From Nitrospinota bacterium (GTDB lineage Bacteria; Nitrospinota; Nitrospinia; Nitrospinales; Nitrospinaceae), in contig JAOUPX010000005.1 of assembly GCA_029879645.1 (NCBI GenBank), positions 1 through 57,311 on the forward strand: a stretch of 57,311 nt of DNA. Direction: 5' to 3'. A program made the translations under genes and the position numbers. Below, one piece after another: positions 35,806-44,669 of this stretch; position 1 is the stretch's first letter, and each line of letters begins with the position of its first letter. The notes beneath the pieces are model-generated. The model worked only from the letters and a program-made list of their open reading frames with translations. It did no database searches and was not told the DNA's origin.

Positions 35806-36714
35806 CTATAGGCCTTCCTTCTTGAGAGATTCAATGAGCTTGATCTGCTCCGGTGTCAGGGTCTTGGGATAGGCCACAATAACTTTAACATAGAGATCGC
35901 CCCGGTCACCGCCGCGGCTTTCGATTCCGAGTCCCCGCAGTCGCAGTTTGGAATGGGGTTGGGTGCCCTTAGGGACCTTGACCTGTTTTTCACCTTCCAG
36001 AGTGGGTACGTGAATGGTGGCGCCGAGCAGGGCATCGGACAGGTTTACTTTTTGTTCCACCACGATATCGTTACCGTCTCGTTTGAAAACCGGGTGGGGG
36101 AGGACATGCACCTTGAAATACAGGTCGCCCGGCGGGCCGCCCTGCGATCCAGGAAATCCCTTGCCGGCCAGACGCAGTTTCTGGCCCTCATTGATTCCCG
36201 GAGGCACCTTGACACTGGTGTCCTCGTTTCGGCCGCCACGGTCGATGGAAAACTTTTTCTCCGTTCCCCGCGCCGCTTCTTCAAAGGTGACAGTGATTTC
36301 ACTTATCATATCCTGGCCCTTGCGGGGTCCTCTCGCCCGACCCCCGAAAATATTTTCAAAGGGACTGGAAAAACCCCCGGGGCCGCCGAACATATCGTCA
36401 AATCCGGAAGGAGAGCGTCCTCCTCTGACACCGAAACCACGGAGAATTTCGTTGATGTCGAATCCCTGGAAAATATCTTCCTGACTGTACCGCTTTTTGA
36501 ATCCTTCCGCCCCGAACATGTCATATTGCTTCCGTTTGTCCTTATCCTTCAGGACTGCGTAGGCCTCATTGACCTCCTTAAATTTGTCTTCAGCCTTGGG
36601 ATCGTTCTTGTTGTGGTCGGGATGAAACTCCATCGCCTTCTTCTTGAAGGCCTTTTTGATTTCATCTTCCGAGGCGTTCTTGGGGACACCCAGGATGTCG
36701 TAATAGCTTTTCAT
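35806..36714 (-). CDS. DnaJ-class co-chaperone without zinc finger (CbpA-like)
   Basis: In this 302-residue Hsp40, the J-domain (1 to about 65) carries the HPD motif at 31-33, which stimulates DnaK. A Gly/Phe-rich linker (about 90-130, [18 protein letters not shown]) follows. The substrate-binding beta domains are [20 protein letters not shown]-like and [23 protein letters not shown]. The four CxxCxGxG repeats of true DnaJ are absent, so this is the type II (CbpA) class. No dnaK or grpE is adjacent. It is divergent from the lipoprotein gene with 67 bases between them. Confidence 0.92.
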   Translation of the reverse strand: MKSYYDILGVPKNASEDEIKKAFKKKAMEFHPDHNKNDPKAEDKFKEVNEAYAVLKDKDKRKQYDMFGAEGFKKRYSQEDIFQGFDINEILRGFGVRGGRSPSGFDDMFGGPGGFSSPFENIFGGRARGPRKGQDMISEITVTFEEAARGTEKKFSIDRGGRNEDTSVKVPPGINEGQKLRLAGKGFPGSQGGPPGDLYFKVHVLPHPVFKRDGNDIVVEQKVNLSDALLGATIHVPTLEGEKQVKVPKGTQPHSKLRLRGLGIESRGGDRGDLYVKVIVAYPKTLTPEQIKLIESLKKEGL

Positions 36715-36781
36715 TGTCTAAGCAATTGAATTATTTAAGTTTTTAATCTATGATGGGGCAACTTTATTATTATATAGTTTT

Positions 36782-37642
36782 ATGAACCAAACCCTTAAAA
36801 TTTTTTTGATTCTCATGGTATTGATTCTTCCGGCCTGCGCCAATACGCCGGAGGAGCCGACTCAGGAATCGAAGGCCGATAAATTCGCGGACATGCATCC
36901 GGAGGAACGGCATATCTGGCATCCGCCCAGTGAAGAAGAGCTGGAGGCCCGGCGTCAGCGTCAAAAATGGCTGGATGTCATTGCGGCCGATCTCGAACGT
37001 CTGTTTATGGGATACGCCGATATCCTAGGAGACGAGATTATACTTGAAAATCTTCTCAGGGGAAAAGATACCGAACTTCAGCAGTTGGAAGTCAAGGCCG
37101 GTCAGCAAAAGATTCAGGATGAGGAACGCGCCAGGGAATTGAATCAGGCTCTTCAGGAACTGGAGGGTTCAGTTAAGGATATGGACGCCAGCCTGGAATC
37201 GGTCCGCAAAGAACAGGCGGCTCAAGCCGTCAAACCAACACCCAAGGCGCAAACGGATGATTACCGTCTGGCCATTTTGCTGTTCCGCAACGGTCAGTAT
37301 CTGAAAAGCATCGCCGCGTTTCAAAGGATTCTGGGTAAGGAATTCCCGGCGCGGCTTAAGGACAACATCCTGTTCGGCCTGGCCTCCAATTATTACAAAC
37401 TCAAGCAATACGATACCGCTATCGGGTTTTTGGGCGATATTATCCAGAATCATCCCAAAGGGGATAAATGGCTGGTGTCCCATGCCATGATCGGGCTGAT
37501 TTATAATCTTCAGGGTAATCCTGATAAAGCCATCCCCGTTCTGGAATCTGCTCTCCGGCACGGACCTAATGATGACCTTAAAAAAATTATCAATCGACTG
37601 TTGAAGGTTGCTAAAGGAGGAGCGGTGGATGCCAGCAGTTAA
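36782..37642 (+). CDS. TPR lipoprotein with coiled coil
   Basis: The 286-residue protein has a lipoprotein signal peptide (ILPAC, lipidated C19). A coiled-coil segment (about 100-145, ELQQLEVKAGQQKIQDEERA) is followed by three TPR-like repeats (AILLFRNGQYLKSIAAFQRIL, FGLASNYYKLKQYDTAIGFL, MIGLIYNLQGNPDKAIPVLE). This order resembles CpoB/YbgF, but no Tol-Pal genes are near. It would sit in the outer or inner membrane facing the periplasm. Its last 14 bases overlap the redoxin gene. Confidence 0.75.
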   Translation: MNQTLKIFLILMVLILPACANTPEEPTQESKADKFADMHPEERHIWHPPSEEELEARRQRQKWLDVIAADLERLFMGYADILGDEIILENLLRGKDTELQQLEVKAGQQKIQDEERARELNQALQELEGSVKDMDASLESVRKEQAAQAVKPTPKAQTDDYRLAILLFRNGQYLKSIAAFQRILGKEFPARLKDNILFGLASNYYKLKQYDTAIGFLGDIIQNHPKGDKWLVSHAMIGLIYNLQGNPDKAIPVLESALRHGPNDDLKKIINRLLKVAKGGAVDASS

Positions 37643-38285
37643 CGAACCTGCTCCCAATTTACAGATTGCCGAGTGGGTGCAGGGAGATGCTTCCAATATC
37701 GATCAGCAGCGCGGTAGGGTGATTCTCATTGAAGTATTCCAGGTCAACTGTCCCGGCTGTTTTATCGGCGGCTTGCCGGAAGCGATTCAAACCTACCTGA
37801 CCTTTAAGGAAAAACCGCTAACCGTGTGGGGGTTGGCAACCGCGTTTGAGGATTACCACCTGAACTCTCTTGAAAATTTAAAAAAGCTCATCGATACCGG
37901 TGAAGTGGTGGGGCAGACCATGGCCTCGCTTTCGGAGTTGAACATGCTGAGCATGGGACGCCTGCAATACTTCATGCCGTTTCCCGTGGCCTGGGATCAA
38001 GTGGTCAAAAGGGAAGGGGGCGTGCGGGAAGGAGAGGTACAGCGGTGGATCAAGCGGGACTTCCCGGATTTTGAATCAATGCCGGAAAATCATCGGATTC
38101 AGATTGAATCTCAGATTCGGAATTATCTGGAGAAAAAAGAATACGACGCGTTGACGTTCGATCAATATGGATTACGTGGAACTCCATCCTCGATTATCAT
38201 CGATAAGGAGGGAGTTATCCGGCATAAGTTGTTTGGTTCCGGTTTGGATTTGGAGAATCTAGTAGAGCCTTTACTTGACGAATAG
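37629..38285 (+). CDS. thioredoxin-fold redoxin with CPGC motif
   Basis: The 218-residue protein has a redox CxxC at C41/C44 (QVNCPGCFIGGLP) after a strand (RVILIEVFQ), and a late YGLRGTPSSIIIDKEGVIRHK with the cis-proline TP. This is the TlpA/peroxiredoxin-type fold with a long helical insertion (about 70-165). No export signal is present, so it is probably cytoplasmic. The ATG at 37629 is fixed by AGGAGG (37615-37620) eight bases upstream; a TTG at 37608 is less likely. It overlaps the lipoprotein gene and is followed by a methyltransferase after 11 bases. Confidence 0.75.
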   Translation: MPAVNEPAPNLQIAEWVQGDASNIDQQRGRVILIEVFQVNCPGCFIGGLPEAIQTYLTFKEKPLTVWGLATAFEDYHLNSLENLKKLIDTGEVVGQTMASLSELNMLSMGRLQYFMPFPVAWDQVVKREGGVREGEVQRWIKRDFPDFESMPENHRIQIESQIRNYLEKKEYDALTFDQYGLRGTPSSIIIDKEGVIRHKLFGSGLDLENLVEPLLDE

Positions 38286-38296
38286 GTTGTTAAACG

Positions 38297-39277
38297 ATGC
38301 TGACATTAAAACAGTTCACGGATACCATCGACCGCCTTGAAGAGGCGCGGATTTTAATGGCGGCGCTGGAATTTAATATTTTTTCCATTTTGCGCCAAAA
38401 GAAAATGACCGCACGACAAATCGCCCAGCAATCCAAAACGAAACTGGATGGCATGGAGCCCTTGCTCAATGCCCTGGCGGCGATGAAAGCGCTCAAGTTT
38501 GAAAAGGGGAAATATTCCAGTACTCCGCACATGTATAAGTATTTTTGTGAATCCAGTCCTCATTATTTAAAGGGGACCGCATTTTTGAAACTGGAGAAAA
38601 ACGACGAATGGGCAAAGCTGATCGATACCATCCGCAATGGCCGGGATCTTTCTGAATTTGAGGGGGAGGATGACCCAGAGTTTCGCGATTGCTTCACCCA
38701 TGCCATGCACGAACGGAGTGGACCCTATGCCACCAGGATAGCTGAAATCATTACGCGGCAACCGGTGGGTCGTTTTCTGGATCTGGGGAGCGGTCCCGGT
38801 ACTTACAGTGCGGCGGTGCTTAAAAAAGATAAAAAGGCACTAGCCACTTTACTCGATCGACCTTCGGCCCTGAAGGTAGCTGAGGAACTGCACGGCAAGT
38901 CTGGCTATTTGAAACGTATGGAGTTAGTGCCGGGCGATCTCTTCAGTACGCCATTCGGCGAAAAATACGATACCGTATTTTATTCGAACATCCTGCACAT
39001 CTATAACTCCAGCCAGAATAAAGAACTGTTCCGCAAAATGAAAAGGGCGATGGTTACGGGAGGGCGGTTGATTCTGGTAGATTATTTTCATACCCGCGAT
39101 GCCACTCAGCCGTACGAAGCGGCACTGTTCGGTGTCACCATGCTGATGTTTACCGCGACGGGGAAAACTTATTCCTACGAGGAAACCGAAAAACTATTGA
39201 GTCAGGCCGGGTTTCATAAGTTCCGGCGCATACCGCTGGCCGAAGGGACGGGAATTCTGGTGGGTTTCAAGAAATAA
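38297..39277 (+). CDS. SAM-dependent methyltransferase with dimerisation domain (O-MT family)
   Basis: The 326-residue protein is of the O-methyltransferase_2 type. An N-terminal winged-helix dimerisation domain (RLEEARILMAALEFNIFSIL, TARQIAQQSKTKLDGMEPLL) precedes a Rossmann domain with SAM motif I FLDLGSGPGTYS. Later motifs are PGDLFSTPFGEKYDTVFYSNILH and GGRLILVDYF. Relatives methylate small hydroxylated metabolites such as carotenoid or polyketide intermediates; the substrate here is unknown. It is the last gene of the lipoprotein-redoxin-methyltransferase unit and converges with bioC, 23 bases apart. Confidence 0.85.
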   Translation: MLTLKQFTDTIDRLEEARILMAALEFNIFSILRQKKMTARQIAQQSKTKLDGMEPLLNALAAMKALKFEKGKYSSTPHMYKYFCESSPHYLKGTAFLKLEKNDEWAKLIDTIRNGRDLSEFEGEDDPEFRDCFTHAMHERSGPYATRIAEIITRQPVGRFLDLGSGPGTYSAAVLKKDKKALATLLDRPSALKVAEELHGKSGYLKRMELVPGDLFSTPFGEKYDTVFYSNILHIYNSSQNKELFRKMKRAMVTGGRLILVDYFHTRDATQPYEAALFGVTMLMFTATGKTYSYEETEKLLSQAGFHKFRRIPLAEGTGILVGFKK

Positions 39278-39300
39278 GTTTTACTCAAATTATCCCGAAC

Positions 39301-40071
39301 TTACTTGCCAGCAAAAAAGTAATACAATTCCCAATTGGTATACACCCCCTGCGGTGAAGAGTACTCCCTGTCGTAATCCCTGATCAATTGTTTCAGTTCC
39401 CCCGGTTTAAACATTCGCAGAGGTGCGGCGCCTATCTGTTGCAGGTTTTTAATCAGGCTTTGGGTATTTTGAAAAAATATCTGCCGTATTTCGGTTTCAA
39501 ACGTAATCAATTTAAAACCGGCCCGGGTGAGTGTTGTTTTCCATTGTTTTTGGGAGAGCAAGTGAGTGGGACCTTGGAAATGGGCAGTGTTTCTGAACTC
39601 CTCAAGAGTTTTCGGGCCAAAGGTGCTGAACGCGATGTACCCATTTTTTTCCAAGGCGGTATGAAATCGTTGCAGGGTCAGGTCAGGATTTTGAAACCAT
39701 TGAAATACGGCGTTTCCGGTAATGAGTCTGACTTTTGGGACCGGAATTGTTTCGGCATTACCCACCAGGTATTTGGTATGTGAAGGAACCTCTAAATGTT
39801 CTTTGAGGTAATCGACCATGAGTGGTGCGATATCGTTCAAAATGATAACCGAAGGAGAACGCGCCAGAAGATGACGCGTAAACACGCCGGTACCGCATCC
39901 GATCTCCAGAATCTTTTGGTGAAAGGGATTCGGTACCAAAGCAGCCAGGCGTTCCGCCATGGAACGCTGGAGTTGAGCATGCCGGTCGTAGCTTTTGACA
40001 TGCTTGGAAAAACTTTCGATGACTTTACGTTCGAATTCCGGTTCGTTGAGATGTTGTTGGTTTTCAGGCAT
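39301..40071 (-). CDS. bioC: malonyl-ACP O-methyltransferase
   Basis: The 256-residue SAM methyltransferase starts pimeloyl chain synthesis by methylating malonyl-ACP. Hallmarks are the opening FSKHVKSYDRHAQLQRSMAERL, SAM motif KILEIGCGTGVFTRHLL, NAVFQWFQNP and FGPKTLEEF. All are typical of BioC rather than other methyltransferases. It lies nine bases after the DUF429-histidine kinase gene in the biotin operon, with bioF at the front. Confidence 0.9.
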   Translation of the reverse strand: MPENQQHLNEPEFERKVIESFSKHVKSYDRHAQLQRSMAERLAALVPNPFHQKILEIGCGTGVFTRHLLARSPSVIILNDIAPLMVDYLKEHLEVPSHTKYLVGNAETIPVPKVRLITGNAVFQWFQNPDLTLQRFHTALEKNGYIAFSTFGPKTLEEFRNTAHFQGPTHLLSQKQWKTTLTRAGFKLITFETEIRQIFFQNTQSLIKNLQQIGAAPLRMFKPGELKQLIRDYDREYSSPQGVYTNWELYYFFAGK

Positions 40072-40080
40072 GTTTTTAAA

Positions 40081-42360
40081 TCAAACGAGATCGGACGCAC
40101 GTCTTTTGGGATGCGGAGCGAAGGGAATCACTTTGGCCGGTAATTGAACGGTAAAGGTAGTCCCTTTATTGAGCTTACTTTTTACCGTAATGTTTCCCCC
40201 CATCATGCGGCAAAATCTCAGGCTGATGGCCAACCCCAATCCTGTGCCTCCGAATTTGCGATTGATTGATGAATCGGCCTGAGTGAATTCCGAGAATATC
40301 GACCTGAGGTTTTCTGGGTGAATGCCGATACCTGTATCCGTAACCGTGAAAATGATCCATGGATTATTATCTCTTTTTACCCGAATAACATTCAGTATGA
40401 CTTGACCCTTCTTGGTAAACTTGCATGCATTGCTTAACAAGTTGATTAATATCTGCCTCACCCAGTCCATATCCGCAACCATAAACCCCAGATTATCATC
40501 ACATTGAATATTCAGAGAATTGTTCGTTTTCTGAACAATAGGCTCAATGGTTTGGATGGCGGCTTGAATAACTTCCTCGATTTTAAAGGATTTTAACTGG
40601 ATTTCCATTTTGCCGGCATCAATTTTTGACAGATCCAGAATATCATTGATTAGCCGCAAGAGTATTTTGGCAGAACTGCCTATTTTTTCCAGGTCCTTGT
40701 GGATTTCCGGCAGATTCTGTTCCGTCGTTTCTTCCAGAAGCATTTCCGTGTAACCGATAATGGCATTCATCGGGGTACGCAGTTCATGGGTCATGTTGGC
40801 CAGGAATTTGCTCTTGGCGGCATTGGCCTCCAGAGCCATATCACGCGCTGTGGCAACCTGGGAATAAACTTTCCGATTTTCCTCAACCAGGGAAACGTTC
40901 GTGATGGCCACGGCGGCCTGCGATGCCAGGGACTGAATCCAGCGGACATTTTCATGTGAAAAAGGAATGACCTGTCGGGCGCTGCCCGGTTTTCTGGCAT
41001 TCAACAATTGGATAACACCAATAATTTCTTCTTCCTGGTTTTTCATTGGGACCAGGAGCATGGATTGGGTCCGGTAGTTGAATTTCTGGTCAAACAATCG
41101 GGGGCCTGAAAAACTATGCTCCGTATGCTTGCTAACCTCTGGAATATTAATTGTCAGGCCAGTTAAAGCAACATGGGACGAAACATTGGAGGCCTCAAGT
41201 TCGAGAGGAGGAAACGGAATCGCGGACTTATGGTTTCCACCCATTCTTATATCTAAAGTGTCGTTCTGGAAAATTTTAAAATGAAGTTTTTCATTTTCCA
41301 GAATATATAACGTTCCGCCGTCAGCATTTGTAAAAGCGCGGGCCTCATCCATTATCATTTCAAGAAGGATATCCAGATTTCGCTCCCGGGAAAGCGCCAG
41401 GCCGATGTCTGTCAGCTTCTTAAGTTTTTCAAGAAGATTTCGGACGATTCGGCTGTCTTTTTCAGTGTTCTCAATTTTCTTGGAAATTGCAGCCGAGTAA
41501 GTGATGGGTTTCGATTTTTTATGCCGGTCGGAATCATCCAGATTCAGTGACGGATCTATAATCCAACCTTCGGAACGCAGCAAGGATTTTGAACTTTTTG
41601 GGACGCCGTATCCGCTGGAGGCCTGACTGTAAGCCCAGGCCGTCTGCAAAGAACAAAGCACCGCATCCAGGCGATCTCCTTTAGAATCCTTCAGCAACTC
41701 GTCTTTAATGGCAGTATTTATTTTTAACGAAAATCCAAATTCGGTTTTTAAGGCACGGCCCAGTATTCCGGCAATAATGTTTTTACGAGCGGATTTTTTT
41801 GAGGGGGTATCTTTTGTTTCAGTTTTGTAAGACGGTGCAAACCGGCGGGCCACCAAAGCCGGATAGGCTTCCAGTATTGTGCGATTGGTCTTATTTGGAA
41901 GGCAGGGAATAATAGAAGCTCCAGATTTTAATATGCGATGGGATCCTTCGTAAAACATTTTGGCCACCGGGGCATTGACCAGTTTTAATGGACTTTGGGC
42001 GGAGGCCAATACGTCAGTGAATCGCAGGGGTTCTTTAAATGGCGAAGGTTGTTTCGACTTGAATGATTTAATTTTATTTTCGAATTCACTTCGTGGCCGC
42101 CGAGACAATTTTTCGACATAATCCTGCCAGTTATGAGGTAGTCCTAATGTGGATAAAAAAGCTCCCGGCAGGCCAAAGGGAAAATCAATACCTGCAACCC
42201 AGGGACCTTTTTGCTCAAGAAATTCTTCAAATTCCAGAAAGCTTGTCAATGCATGGATATCATGGATGGTCAAGGTTCCCTTAAGGAACTCGCCTTCTGC
42301 CACGGTAATGGGTTTTTTGCGACTGGGGGCGCTGGTGAAGTCGATACCGAATATTTTCAT
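40081..42360 (-). CDS. DUF429-GAF-histidine kinase fusion
   Basis: This 759-residue soluble protein has three parts. Residues 1 to about 270 match DUF429, a predicted RNase H-like fold family (GIDFTSAPSRKKPI, WVAGIDFPFGLPG, LEAYPALVARRF, GDRLDAVLCSLQTAWAY, EGWIIDP). Residues about 315-490 are a GAF sensor domain (LDILLEMIMDEARAFTNADG, LLVPMKNQEEEIIGVIQLLN). Residues about 515-745 form a complete histidine kinase: phospho-acceptor H525 (THELRTPMNAIIGY), N-box N640/N644, G1 DTGIGI (675-680) and G2 GTGLGLAIS (705-713). There is no membrane segment and no receiver domain. It overlaps the upstream esterase gene (ATGA), so it is built into the biotin operon. The linkage of DUF429 to a kinase is unusual in my knowledge. 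Confidence 0.9.
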   Translation of the reverse strand: MKIFGIDFTSAPSRKKPITVAEGEFLKGTLTIHDIHALTSFLEFEEFLEQKGPWVAGIDFPFGLPGAFLSTLGLPHNWQDYVEKLSRRPRSEFENKIKSFKSKQPSPFKEPLRFTDVLASAQSPLKLVNAPVAKMFYEGSHRILKSGASIIPCLPNKTNRTILEAYPALVARRFAPSYKTETKDTPSKKSARKNIIAGILGRALKTEFGFSLKINTAIKDELLKDSKGDRLDAVLCSLQTAWAYSQASSGYGVPKSSKSLLRSEGWIIDPSLNLDDSDRHKKSKPITYSAAISKKIENTEKDSRIVRNLLEKLKKLTDIGLALSRERNLDILLEMIMDEARAFTNADGGTLYILENEKLHFKIFQNDTLDIRMGGNHKSAIPFPPLELEASNVSSHVALTGLTINIPEVSKHTEHSFSGPRLFDQKFNYRTQSMLLVPMKNQEEEIIGVIQLLNARKPGSARQVIPFSHENVRWIQSLASQAAVAITNVSLVEENRKVYSQVATARDMALEANAAKSKFLANMTHELRTPMNAIIGYTEMLLEETTEQNLPEIHKDLEKIGSSAKILLRLINDILDLSKIDAGKMEIQLKSFKIEEVIQAAIQTIEPIVQKTNNSLNIQCDDNLGFMVADMDWVRQILINLLSNACKFTKKGQVILNVIRVKRDNNPWIIFTVTDTGIGIHPENLRSIFSEFTQADSSINRKFGGTGLGLAISLRFCRMMGGNITVKSKLNKGTTFTVQLPAKVIPFAPHPKRRASDLV

Positions 42361-43052
42361 ATGTACCGTTGTGGCTGTGGAATTTGAGAGGCGGGAATAA
42401 TCGGGTTGTTTGTTATGCCGGGATGCTGTGATAAATGGGAAAGCAGTTTATGTGGAGAATGGTCGCATTCTTCCAGCAGGGTTAGATGAGGTATCAGCTG
42501 TTTTAATTGCTTTCCGTCCAGCAGTGGATCCCGTTGGCCGGACACGGCAATACATCCTTCCGCGACCTTGGGAGACACGCTGACCTTTTCCAAAAAGTTC
42601 AGGCCCTGGATCAAAATATCACGGCTGTAAGGCTGCTTAAGCTCTTTGTCCTGTAACCGGATTCCACTCAGGTCAAAGAATCCCTTAACGGCTGAGGCAT
42701 AGTCGTCAACGGAGGCCAGCATTTTTCTTTGATATTTTAATTTTCCGTAAGGCGTTTTCCCTCCCAGATTCTTTTCTGCCGGAAAAGCCAGTATGGGGGC
42801 CATCAAGGCGATCTTCGTATTCTGGGAGATCTTGTTTTTATGATGGAGAATCCATAGGCTTCCCAGCGAATAACCGATTATCAAGTCTGCTGTATCAGCC
42901 AAAAAAAAGGCTGCCTCTTCCTCGTTTTCAGGATTCCTTGGATAGCAGGCGCGAACTTCTGCCCCGGGAAAATAAGTTTCTACCAAATGGCAAAACCAAT
43001 CCTCCGGTAGAGCCCACCCGCAGATTGCGGTAATTTTTATCTTCGTTGCCAT
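42357..43052 (-). CDS. alpha/beta-hydrolase, probable pimeloyl-ACP methyl ester esterase
   Basis: The 231-residue hydrolase has its nucleophile at S62 (IIGYSLGSLWIL), probable acid D175 (VSGQRDPLLDG) and probable base H198 or H201 (CDHSPHKLL). The opening ITAICGWALPEDWF resembles the start of BioH/BioG/BioV-type esterases. Its place between bioF and bioC strongly suggests it removes the methyl group from pimeloyl-ACP methyl ester at the end of the BioC pathway. Sequence identity to a named class (BioH, BioG, BioK, BioV) cannot be settled by eye. It overlaps bioF by 16 bases and the kinase gene by four. Confidence 0.75.
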   Translation of the reverse strand: MATKIKITAICGWALPEDWFCHLVETYFPGAEVRACYPRNPENEEEAAFFLADTADLIIGYSLGSLWILHHKNKISQNTKIALMAPILAFPAEKNLGGKTPYGKLKYQRKMLASVDDYASAVKGFFDLSGIRLQDKELKQPYSRDILIQGLNFLEKVSVSPKVAEGCIAVSGQRDPLLDGKQLKQLIPHLTLLEECDHSPHKLLSHLSQHPGITNNPIIPASQIPQPQRYI

Positions 43053-44179
43053 GAATTTAAAATCGACATGATTTCGTCAAGATGAGTTTCGCCTACCCCC
43101 GAATGAAACGAAAAACGAAGGCGTGAAGAATTTTGCGGAACGGTGGGCGGACGTACCGCACCCACTAATATTCCATGTTCCAGCAATTTATTTCGTAATT
43201 CAAGCGTATCATCCGGATTTCCCAATATTACCGGAACGATCTGAGAATCAAATGTATTGGTTTCCCAGCCACCACTCCTTAATTTCTCCCTGAACCTAAT
43301 GGCTGTATCGCGGATGCTCCTGGCAGTGGCCTGTGATTTACGAATGATTTTAAGGGCCGCTCCGGCGGCTCCCGCCTGAGGCGGACCCAGATAAGTGGAG
43401 TAAATCAGCTCGCCGGAGTAATTAGTCAGATAATCAGTAATTACATTCGAATTTGTCAGTACATAGGCACCCATGCTTGCCAGGGCCTTACCCAGCGTCC
43501 CGACGAGGATGTCGACCGTGTCCAACACCTCTTGCTCCTCGGCCAATCCCCCTCCGGTGGGACCGAAAACTCCTGTACCGTGGGCTTCATCCAGAATCCA
43601 GACGAAAGGATATTTTTGCTTTAAACCGGCTATGCGTGGAAGGTCCGGATAATCGCCATCCATGCTGAATACACTTTCGGTAACAACGAACACAGTTTCA
43701 TATTTATTAAAATTGCGGTGCAGCAATTCTTCCAGATGGTCTAAATCCAGATGGTGATACCGCTTGAAACGGGTATCGCTTTTCCCCAGTGTCTGGGCAA
43801 TGGAATGATGGATCAGACGGTCCGCCAGAATCAAATCTTTAGGGCTGGGCAGGTGGGTCAGGAGGGCCTGATTCGCCATAAAGCCGGTATTGAACAATAA
43901 TCCAGCGGGCTTTTGTTTCCAGTTCATCAGTTGCTGGATCAGTTGTTGATGGCAGGGCAGATAACCGGAGAGCAGGGGAGACGCACTGCTACTGGCCCCA
44001 TAGCGTTCCAGTGCCTCCCGGGCTCCCTCAATTACCTCGGGATGAGATCGTAATTGAAAATAATCGTTGCTGATCATGTTGATGGAGCAGGCGTCCAGAA
44101 CTTCCAGCGTACGGAGCAGTCCCGTCTTCTGTCTGCGATTCAATTCGCTTTGCAGTCGTGATTCAAATGGTGAGGTCAA
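43037..44179 (-). CDS. bioF: 8-amino-7-oxononanoate synthase
   Basis: The 380-residue PLP enzyme condenses pimeloyl-ACP (or CoA) with alanine in biotin synthesis. It shows the family motifs [54 protein letters not shown] and the PLP lysine K231 (VGTLGKALASMGAYV). It is the first gene of the bioF-esterase-kinase-bioC operon. bioA, bioD and bioB are not in the window. Confidence 0.95.
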   Translation of the reverse strand: MTSPFESRLQSELNRRQKTGLLRTLEVLDACSINMISNDYFQLRSHPEVIEGAREALERYGASSSASPLLSGYLPCHQQLIQQLMNWKQKPAGLLFNTGFMANQALLTHLPSPKDLILADRLIHHSIAQTLGKSDTRFKRYHHLDLDHLEELLHRNFNKYETVFVVTESVFSMDGDYPDLPRIAGLKQKYPFVWILDEAHGTGVFGPTGGGLAEEQEVLDTVDILVGTLGKALASMGAYVLTNSNVITDYLTNYSGELIYSTYLGPPQAGAAGAALKIIRKSQATARSIRDTAIRFREKLRSGGWETNTFDSQIVPVILGNPDDTLELRNKLLEHGILVGAVRPPTVPQNSSRLRFSFHSGVGETHLDEIMSILNSWQRR

Positions 44180-44271
44180 GGGCTTGATCTTCAGAAATTA
44201 ATATATGAAAATTATGGTATAAAAGCCTGATCTTGTCAAAACTCAAGCGTATTAGGGGTAAAATTTCAATA

Positions 44272-44664
44272 ATGCCTGAAATCAAGGATACAGGAAAAGT
44301 ATGGATTCGTGGTAAACCGGGAACGGCTTTTGCTGTCAAAGTGGAGGATAAAGTCTTTGTACCCGGACAGGAGGAAGGGCAATTGATCGACTATTGGCTG
44401 GAAGGAGACTTTCTGTGTGTGGATCTCCATAACCCGATAAAGAAAGTTCGGATCGCCCGGCAATTTCCTCTTGGATTGCAAGCCTCGCACCCCGCAACTT
44501 TATTTAACGGATTTAAAAAAACCAAACACGCAGATGTTCAAGTTATTACATTTCAGGATGAAGGGGTGAGGGAAAAGGCGTTTGAGGAGGAACGTTATTT
44601 GGAGTTGGCTGTTCACACCATGGACCGAAAGACGTTCTGGCGGTGCGCCGGACTATCTTTCTAA
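44272..44664 (+). CDS. uncharacterised 130-residue protein
   Basis: I recognise no family. From the ATG at 44272 the product is a soluble 130-residue protein, probably beta-rich at the start (GKVWIRGKPGTAFAVKVEDKVFVPG) with an acidic helix near the end (EGVREKAFEEERYLEL). It has no signal peptide or membrane helix. AGGGG lies about 14 bases upstream; a TTG at 44233 would add 13 basic residues but has no ribosome site. It is divergent from bioF and converges with the DUF1566 gene five bases away. Codon use looks like its neighbours, so it is likely real. Confidence 0.6.
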   Translation: MPEIKDTGKVWIRGKPGTAFAVKVEDKVFVPGQEEGQLIDYWLEGDFLCVDLHNPIKKVRIARQFPLGLQASHPATLFNGFKKTKHADVQVITFQDEGVREKAFEEERYLELAVHTMDRKTFWRCAGLSF

Positions 44665-44669
44665 ACTGA

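Noticed and set aside
36753-36758. CCCCAT (minus strand) before the DnaJ-like gene as a heat-shock sigma-32 -10 box
   Set aside because: No CTTGAA-like -35 box lies at the proper distance; no CIRCE element either.
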